A stretch of DNA of 64,000 nt from the NCBI GenBank assembly GCA_945952225.1, contig CAMFHP010000017.1, forward strand, positions 1 through 64,000, given 5' to 3'. Within the stretch, counting starts at the first letter, position 1; every line of letters starts with the position of its first letter. The notes beneath the pieces were generated by a model. That model was not told the DNA's origin, searched no databases, and saw nothing but the letters and a program-made list of their open reading frames with translations. A program made the translations under genes and the position numbers. This document shows, one piece after another, positions 58,526-64,000 of this stretch. The DNA is from an uncultured Myxococcaceae bacterium (GTDB taxonomy: Bacteria > Myxococcota_A > Polyangia > Polyangiales > Ga0077539).

Positions 58526-60396
58526 GGGCCTGCGCGCGCTGTGAGCTTCCGAACACCTACGCCGCGACCCGATGCGTGCGATGCGGCGAGCCCCTCGTCG
58601 CCGAGCTCATCGACAGTCGCTACATGGTGGAGTCCGAGCTCGGCGAGGGCGCGATGGGCGTCGTCTATCGCGCTCGCGACGTGCAGCTCAACCGCCCCGT
58701 CGCGCTGAAGCTCATCTCGTCGAAGCTCGCGCGGAGCCCCGCGTTCGTCGAGCGCTTCCGCCGTGAGGCCAACGCGCTCGCCGCGATCCGCAATGAGCAC
58801 GTCGTGCAGATCTACACGATGGGCATGCACGACGGCATGCACTTCTACGCCATGGAGTTCGTGCAGGGCCGCAACCTCGATCAGATCGTGGTCGAGCACC
58901 TGAAGCACGGCGGTCGCATCACGCCGTACCGCGCGCTCACGATCCTCCGTCAGGTGGCGCTCGGTCTCGATGCGGCGCACCAGCGCGGCCTCGTGCACCG
59001 CGATGTGAAGCCCGCGAACATCGTGATCGAAGACCTCACGGGCCGTCCCGTGCTGCTCGATTTCGGGCTCGCGCGCTCGTGGTCGCGCAACAGCAAGAGC
59101 GACACGATGACCGCCGGCACGCCGCAGTACATGGCGCCGGAGCTCATCGATCCGCCGGCCGACGAGCAGATCGGTCCTTCGGCCGACGTGTACTCCCTCG
59201 GGTGCACGGCGATGGAGCTGCTCACGGGGCAGCCGCCCTTTCTCGGCGAGGGCATCTTCGCGGTGCTCCGTCAGCACATGGACGTCGAAGCCCCGCTGCT
59301 CTCGTCGCGCGTGCCCGAGCTCGCGATGTTCGACGCGGTGATCGCGCGCGCCCTCGAGAAGATCCCCTCGCGGCGCTACGAGAGCTGTGCCGCGTTCGCC
59401 CGCGAGCTCGAAGAGTGCGCCCGTCGCGTGCGATCGAGCGGTCCGCTGCCGACGATCACCGACATGCCCGGCGAGATGCCCGCCGAGGGCCGTCGCGCGC
59501 TGCGCATTCTCATCGTCGACGACGACCCGTTCTTTCTCAGCGCCGCCCAGAAGGCCGCGCGCGTCGCCATCGATGACCCCGACCTCGAAGTGGTGGGCGT
59601 GACGTCGGGCGTGCGCGCGCTCACGTCGGCGATCAACAAGCCGCCGGACCTCGTCGTGCTCGACTACGACATGCCCGGCGCCAACGGCATCGACACGCTC
59701 TCGGAGCTGCGCGCGATCCGTCGCGCCTCGAACGCCACCGTGGTCGTCGTGAGCGCCTCGGTCGGCGCCGTCGAGCGCTGGCGCTTCAGCGTGCTCGGCG
59801 TGAAGGACTTTCTCGCCAAGCCCGTGAAGTTCGAAGATCTCTGCGAGACGCTCCATCGCCTCGCGAAGGTCAACGGATCGTCGCTGCCCGACACGCGTCC
59901 CGCGCCCACGCGCGACCTCATCTCGACCCCCTCGGTGCGCGACGGAAAGCTCCCGCCCGAGGTCTTCCTGATGCTCCTCGCGGTGGGCTGGGCCGACGGT
60001 CAGCTCGACGACACGGAGCGCGACGCCGTGCTCGCCGCCGCCGAGGCCGAGGGGCTCAACCCCGACGACCTCGAAGGCCTCCGCCGCGCCTCGCGCGAGC
60101 GCGTCGAGCTCGACACCATCGACGTCTCGCGGCTCCGCAACCACGAGCGCCAGTACGTGTACGCCGTGGCCCGCTGGATCGCGATGCTCGACGGAGAGAT
60201 CACCGAGCGCGAGGCCGCCGCCCTTCGCGTGCTGGGCTTCGTGCTGCGCATGACGCTTCCGGTGCAGCTCGACATCGACGAGATGGTCCGCGTGGCCATG
60301 GAGGCCATTCCCGACCGCGAGAACCTCGCGATGCTTCAGGCGCTCCGCGAGGGCGTGCGCCACGGCCTCCCCGGCGATCCCCAGCTCTCGATCTGA
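58522..60396 (+). CDS. Zinc ribbon - Ser/Thr kinase - receiver - TerB-like fusion protein
   Basis: A 624-residue protein with four parts. A CxxC...CxxC zinc ribbon lies at 4-21. A complete Hanks kinase follows (about 34-300: Lys63, HRD 159-161, DFG 180-182, APEL). A receiver domain spans about 325-450 with acidic residues D333-D335, phospho-acceptor D381, S411 and Lys433. A TerB-like helical domain spans about 475-615, with two acidic DGQLDDTER and DGEITEREA repeats resembling metal-binding loops. All catalytic sites appear intact. Fusion of a Hanks kinase to a receiver links serine/threonine and two-component signalling in one chain. It overlaps the Hpt gene by four bases. No membrane segment is seen. 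Confidence 0.92.
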   Translation: MRACARCELPNTYAATRCVRCGEPLVAELIDSRYMVESELGEGAMGVVYRARDVQLNRPVALKLISSKLARSPAFVERFRREANALAAIRNEHVVQIYTMGMHDGMHFYAMEFVQGRNLDQIVVEHLKHGGRITPYRALTILRQVALGLDAAHQRGLVHRDVKPANIVIEDLTGRPVLLDFGLARSWSRNSKSDTMTAGTPQYMAPELIDPPADEQIGPSADVYSLGCTAMELLTGQPPFLGEGIFAVLRQHMDVEAPLLSSRVPELAMFDAVIARALEKIPSRRYESCAAFARELEECARRVRSSGPLPTITDMPGEMPAEGRRALRILIVDDDPFFLSAAQKAARVAIDDPDLEVVGVTSGVRALTSAINKPPDLVVLDYDMPGANGIDTLSELRAIRRASNATVVVVSASVGAVERWRFSVLGVKDFLAKPVKFEDLCETLHRLAKVNGSSLPDTRPAPTRDLISTPSVRDGKLPPEVFLMLLAVGWADGQLDDTERDAVLAAAEAEGLNPDDLEGLRRASRERVELDTIDVSRLRNHERQYVYAVARWIAMLDGEITEREAAALRVLGFVLRMTLPVQLDIDEMVRVAMEAIPDRENLAMLQALREGVRHGLPGDPQLSI

Positions 60397-60400
60397 CCCG

Positions 60401-61564
60401 CTACCAGATCACCTCGCGTGGATGCACCAGCGTCGGCGGCAGATGCCCCGGCAGCCACAGGCTCTGACCCCAGCACCAGGTCTCGCCCTCTTCGACGCGC
60501 GCACACGTCGTTCCGCCGCCCGCGAAGAGGCGCACGACATTCGAAACGCCCGCCACCGGCGCCGCGCGTGAGCGGTCGGTCTGCGTGCCGTCGCCGAGCG
60601 CGCCGAAGTGGTTGCCACCCCAGCACCACACCGTGCCGTCGGTGCGGAGCACGCACGTGTGATCGCCGCCGGCCACCACCTGCGTCACACATCGCACGCC
60701 GGGGTCGACGGGCGTGTACGAGTCCGCGGGCGCGTCGTCGACGCCGAGCTGGCCGCTGGAGTTGAAGCCCCAGCAGCGCACCGTGCCGTCGTCGAGGCGC
60801 GCGCACGCGTGGGTCGCGCCGGCGTCGAGCTGCGTGACGTGCTGCACCGCCACGGGACGCGCGAAACGTCCGCAGCGCACCGAGCCCTCTTCGAAGCGTC
60901 CGCAGCCGTGAAAGACGCCCTCCAGGTCGAAGTCGACGAGACCGCGCAGGCCCGGCACCAGCGCGGCGCTCCCCTCGCCCTCTCGCCCCCAGCAGCGCAG
61001 CGTGCCGTCGTCGACGCGCGCACACACGGTGCCCAGCGAGGTCGAGAGCTGCACCGCGCGCGAGAGGTTCTGCACGGGCACGAACGCGCCCTCGTCGTCG
61101 GGCGTCGCGAGGCCGTTCGTGCCGAGCTGGCCTCCCTCGGAGCTTCCGACGCAGCGCACGGTGCCGTTGCGGTGACGCGCGCAGGTGATCCGTCGGCCGA
61201 CGGCGATCTCTGCGGTGCGCGTCATGCCCGCGAGGGTCACGGGCTCGTCGGCGATGCGTCCGCGGCGCGCGGGGCCGAGCTCGCCGTGCGTGTTCTCGCC
61301 CATGCAGCGCACGGTGCCGTTGCGGAGCAGCGCGCACACGTGCCCGAGGTCGAAGCCCATGGCCTCGACGGGGTTCACACCGGGCGGTTCGAACGATCCT
61401 CGCGAGGCGCGCACGGGGCATCCGGGGAGCGGCCGCGGCGCCGTGGCCGACGTGCCGTGGCGCACGCGCGACGAGGCTCTGCGGGGGCGCGCGGTGGCGC
61501 ATCCGTGGAGCACCATCGCGGCGACGAGGAGGCGGCGGAGCGAGCGCACGTGGGCGGTGTACAC
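60401..61564 (-). CDS. RCC1-repeat lipoprotein
   Basis: A 387-residue protein. The signal peptide ends in lipobox MVLHGC. The body holds about seven RCC1-type blades, each with the pattern G..HTCAR..DGTV.CWG.N..GQLG, for example GATHACARLDDGTVRCWGFN and GGDHTCVLRTDGTVWCWGGN. Each blade has two Cys that probably form a disulfide, common in secreted RCC1 proteins of Myxococcota. The GTG at 61564 is used; GTG 61549 is an equal alternative with the same signal peptide. Role unknown, possibly a surface scaffold. It lies 28 bases after the beta-barrel gene and may be cotranscribed. Confidence 0.87.
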   Translation of the reverse strand: MYTAHVRSLRRLLVAAMVLHGCATARPRRASSRVRHGTSATAPRPLPGCPVRASRGSFEPPGVNPVEAMGFDLGHVCALLRNGTVRCMGENTHGELGPARRGRIADEPVTLAGMTRTAEIAVGRRITCARHRNGTVRCVGSSEGGQLGTNGLATPDDEGAFVPVQNLSRAVQLSTSLGTVCARVDDGTLRCWGREGEGSAALVPGLRGLVDFDLEGVFHGCGRFEEGSVRCGRFARPVAVQHVTQLDAGATHACARLDDGTVRCWGFNSSGQLGVDDAPADSYTPVDPGVRCVTQVVAGGDHTCVLRTDGTVWCWGGNHFGALGDGTQTDRSRAAPVAGVSNVVRLFAGGGTTCARVEEGETWCWGQSLWLPGHLPPTLVHPREVIW

Positions 61565-61592
61565 CCTCGCGCGGGTGCGCCGCGAAAACGTG

Positions 61593-63329
61593 TCAGAAGC
61601 GGGCCTGCACGGTCATGCCGAAGCCGAGCTGGTCGGGCGATTGGAAGATGCGCACCTGGCGGGTGCCCGTGCTGTCGACCTGGAGCAGCGTCGCGTTCGC
61701 GTCGGAGACGTACTGCACCCAGAAGATGCCGGCCATGATGGTGCTGAGATCCCAGCGCAGCGAGGCGCGCGCGGAGAGGATGGGCACCGCGCTCTCACCG
61801 GGCGGGAGGATCGAGAAGTTGCCCGCGCGGCGGATCACCAGCGTGCGCATCGACTGGAGCGACCCTTCGCTCACCGTCGACGTGAAGGTGGCCGGGAGCT
61901 GCATGCCCACGATGAGGCTCGGCGTGAGGTGCGCGCGCGTGAGCGCGTAGTCGACCTGCGCGGCCACGAAGTACTCGGGCGCCACCTGCGCGTCCGTCGG
62001 AAAGGTCTGGAACGGAATGAAGCTCGGCACGTTGCGCAGGAGGAAGGCCGCGTCGCGGTAGAGCCCCGTGAGCCCGAGCCCGAGGTAGCCGTACTTCAGC
62101 CGCGCCTGGAGCGCGCCCGCGAGGCCCGGCTGCAACATCGTCTGACCGGGGTTCGCGATGTCCGCGAGGTTCTGCGCGATGGCCGTGGCCTCGGCCGACA
62201 CGCTCCACTGCACGCGACCCGGCGTGTACGTCTCCGGCGCGAAGGCCACGAAGGGCGACGTCGGGTCGTTGCGGTAGAGCATCATGTCGAGCGACTGCGA
62301 CGTGCGGAGCCCCTGCGAGAGCACCACGCGCGCCGAGCCGCCGAAGAGGTACACGGGCCGTCCGCGCACGCCCGCGAAGTCGAAGCGCCCCTGGCTGAAC
62401 CATCCGCCCGAGAGGTCGACGCGGAGCATGTCGTTGACGCGCAGACCGAGCCCGCCGAGGCCCGCGTACTGCGACTCCTCCACGCGCACGATCTCGATGT
62501 CGCGCGACGAGGTGACCACTTCGAGCGGCACCACGATGCTCGCCGTCTTGAAGCCGCCCCAGAGCGAGAGGGGCCCGTAGTCGAGCGAGAGCTTGAAGCC
62601 CGGCGCAGGGCCCACGCGACGCGGAAACACGTCGTTGCCGCCCCACGAGAGATCCCAGAGATACCCGAGGCGAAAGCGGTCGGTGTCGAAGGGAAAGAAC
62701 GTCAGCGCGAGCGCGTCGGTCGGGCGGTCTCCGAGCGCGTACGACACGCGGAGGTATGTGCCCGCGTCGTAGAACGACTGGTTGAGATTGCCGCTTCCCG
62801 TCGAGAGCTGGCCGAGGTCGACGCGAAGCACCAGCGCGGCCTCGGTGTTGAGCCCGCGGATGAAGCCCGGCGCCCGCGCGTACATCGCGAGGTGCGTGAG
62901 GTTCTCGCGGCCTGCGAAGCGGCTGTTCAGCGCGTCGAAGAAGAGCTGGTACTGCTGCCGATCGCCGATGCGCGGGAGCGGTGACACGGGCACGCGCTGG
63001 CCCGTGTCGGCGAGCACGTCGTCGTCGCCGAAGGTCCAGGTGATGCGCGTGTCGATGAAGTCGTGCGAGGTGCGCGTCGCGTTGGCGCCCTGGTCGGCGG
63101 CGGCGCTTCCGGGCATGGCGCCGGTGGCCGTGGCGGGGGGCAGCGCGCCCGGCGGCGAGGCGGCGGCGGTGCTGGTCGCAGCGGGCGTCTGCGGGGCCGT
63201 GGAGGGGCCCTGCGTGCCCGGCGCAGGGGTGCCCGCGGGGGGCGCGACGATCGGCTGCGCGAAGGCCGTCGACGAGGCCGCGAGGCCGAGGGCCGTCGCG
63301 AGGGTGAGTGCGTGCGTGCGGGGCGTCAT
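61593..63329 (-). CDS. Outer-membrane beta-barrel protein
   Basis: A 578-residue protein. A signal peptide (first 24 residues, ending AFAQ) is followed by a Pro/Ala/Thr-rich region (25-85). From about residue 90 it has alternating strands with many Gly and aromatic residues (FDALNSRFAGRENLTHLAMYARAP, VRVDLSGGWFSQGRFDFAGV, shown in part) and ends in phenylalanine (GMTVQARF), the usual signal for the BAM machinery. Length suggests about 16-18 strands. No plug or binding domain is recognisable. It lies nine bases from the partial gene upstream and 28 before the RCC1 gene. Confidence 0.83.
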   Translation of the reverse strand: MTPRTHALTLATALGLAASSTAFAQPIVAPPAGTPAPGTQGPSTAPQTPAATSTAAASPPGALPPATATGAMPGSAAADQGANATRTSHDFIDTRITWTFGDDDVLADTGQRVPVSPLPRIGDRQQYQLFFDALNSRFAGRENLTHLAMYARAPGFIRGLNTEAALVLRVDLGQLSTGSGNLNQSFYDAGTYLRVSYALGDRPTDALALTFFPFDTDRFRLGYLWDLSWGGNDVFPRRVGPAPGFKLSLDYGPLSLWGGFKTASIVVPLEVVTSSRDIEIVRVEESQYAGLGGLGLRVNDMLRVDLSGGWFSQGRFDFAGVRGRPVYLFGGSARVVLSQGLRTSQSLDMMLYRNDPTSPFVAFAPETYTPGRVQWSVSAEATAIAQNLADIANPGQTMLQPGLAGALQARLKYGYLGLGLTGLYRDAAFLLRNVPSFIPFQTFPTDAQVAPEYFVAAQVDYALTRAHLTPSLIVGMQLPATFTSTVSEGSLQSMRTLVIRRAGNFSILPPGESAVPILSARASLRWDLSTIMAGIFWVQYVSDANATLLQVDSTGTRQVRIFQSPDQLGFGMTVQARF

Positions 63330-63338
63330 CGCTGGGAC

Positions 63339-64000
63339 CTACTCTTCGCCGATCGTGCGCTCGTGCAGACAGGTCTCGCGGGCCGGGCGCACCGTGTCGG
63401 CGGTGCCCGCGAAGACGACGTCCTGCTCGCAGCGGGGGTTGATGATCCAGTTGGGGCCGACCTGACGGAGCGTGCCCGTGAGGGTCGCCGTGGGGGCGCG
63501 CGGGCGCATCGGGTCGAAGCTCGGAATGACCGCCTTGGGCGTGACCGCGACGCGCGCGACGCCTTCGCTCCCCATCGACGGGAGGGTCACGGTGATCTGC
63601 CCGTAGCGCACCCACGCGCTCCACTCGGTGCAGGTCACGTCGGCGAGGCACTCGTTGGCGCAGTTGCCCTCGACGCTGCCGCCGTACGTGATGCTCCCGT
63701 CGTTGTTGAGGTCGCAGTTCGTGGCGCCCGCCATGGGGTGCCCCTGCGGCGCGGGGAGCGGTCCGAGCAGCGTCGGAAAGGTCACGTCGGCGACGCGCAC
63801 GAGGCCCGACTCGTAGCGCTCCATCAGCGACGCGTCGCGCACCGTGGTGGGCGTGAGCGCCGTCGCATCGGGAATGAGGCACGCGCCCGTCGCGGGGTCA
63901 TCGGGACGCCACTCGACGCCCACCTGAAAGCCCGGCTGCGCGAGCTGCGTGGTGCTCACGAACTCGGCCACCGAACCCGTCAGCGTCGTGAGCAGGTCGC
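63339..64000 (-). CDS. Secreted protein of unknown function (5' end outside window)
   Basis: The last 220 residues of a larger protein; the frame stays open to base 64000. The visible part starts LLTTLTGSVAEFVSTTQLAQ. That resembles the OB-fold-like segments with a GxVxEFxxxTQL pattern found in exported nuclease-associated proteins, but this is a weak likeness. A second such strand set follows (TLTGTLRQVGPNWIINPRCEQDV). Cys residues near NCDLNNDG, NCANECLADVTC and CEQDV suggest disulfides. The stretch NCDLNNDGSITYGG has a calcium-loop look. It is probably exported; it may be cotranscribed with the barrel gene. Confidence 0.7.
   Translation of the reverse strand, partial: DLLTTLTGSVAEFVSTTQLAQPGFQVGVEWRPDDPATGACLIPDATALTPTTVRDASLMERYESGLVRVADVTFPTLLGPLPAPQGHPMAGATNCDLNNDGSITYGGSVEGNCANECLADVTCTEWSAWVRYGQITVTLPSMGSEGVARVAVTPKAVIPSFDPMRPRAPTATLTGTLRQVGPNWIINPRCEQDVVFAGTADTVRPARETCLHERTIGEE

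Overview
The window is 64 kb of very GC-rich DNA. It is almost fully packed with chromosomal genes whose codons end in G or C. The content suggests a predatory or social delta-type bacterium of the Myxococcota (Polyangia or Sandaracinus-like). The evidence is several Hanks-type Ser/Thr kinases, AgmX/PglI-type C-terminal modules, many lipoproteins with Asp/Pro/Ala-rich linkers, RCC1, WD40 and giant TPR proteins, and ECF sigma factors. This placement is inferred from gene content; no rRNA or other taxonomic marker lies in the window. No phage, IS element or CRISPR array was seen.

Region 1 (1-10.7 kb): a cyclophilin cut by the left edge; an ECF41-type sigma factor coupled by a 4-bp overlap to a flavin oxidoreductase, with a good ECF41-type promoter just upstream; a VWA - uracil-DNA-glycosylase - ADP-ribosyltransferase fusion protein; a ferritin-like lipoprotein; a small HhH protein; an outer-membrane-type protein; and a YfgM-like TPR / BamB-like beta-propeller pair.

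Region 2 (10.7-15.7 kb): a 1.4-kb stretch without genes that carries several inverted repeats, then rlmN, larE, a DUF882 peptidase and a class IV aminotransferase. Region 3 (15.8-27.6 kb): one 11.9-kb gene for a giant TPR protein of about 3950 residues. Region 4 (28-38.5 kb): ddl, a second ECF sigma factor, the tightly overlapping acyl-CoA dehydrogenase-pdxJ-nnr operon, a lipoprotein, a nitrilase-family hydrolase and a MacA/MacB-like export system.

Region 5 (38.6-50.6 kb): a 16-repeat WD40 protein, a cation diffusion facilitator, a flippase-like membrane protein, a UDP-sugar dehydrogenase and a CpsB-type phosphatase (polysaccharide synthesis), a CCA-adding enzyme, and an ATPase-TPR regulator. 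Region 6 (50.9-60.4 kb): a signalling neighbourhood with a kinase-GYF-PATAN protein, an anchored AgmX-like protein and a predicted pseudokinase; then serC, hisZ and tRNA-Leu(UAG); then an Hpt protein overlapping a zinc ribbon-kinase-receiver-TerB fusion. Region 7 (60.4-64 kb): an envelope cluster of an RCC1-repeat lipoprotein, a beta-barrel protein and a secreted protein cut by the right edge.

The most unusual items are the VWA-UDG-ART fusion, the Hpt plus kinase-receiver pair, the self-contained ECF41 unit and the giant TPR protein.
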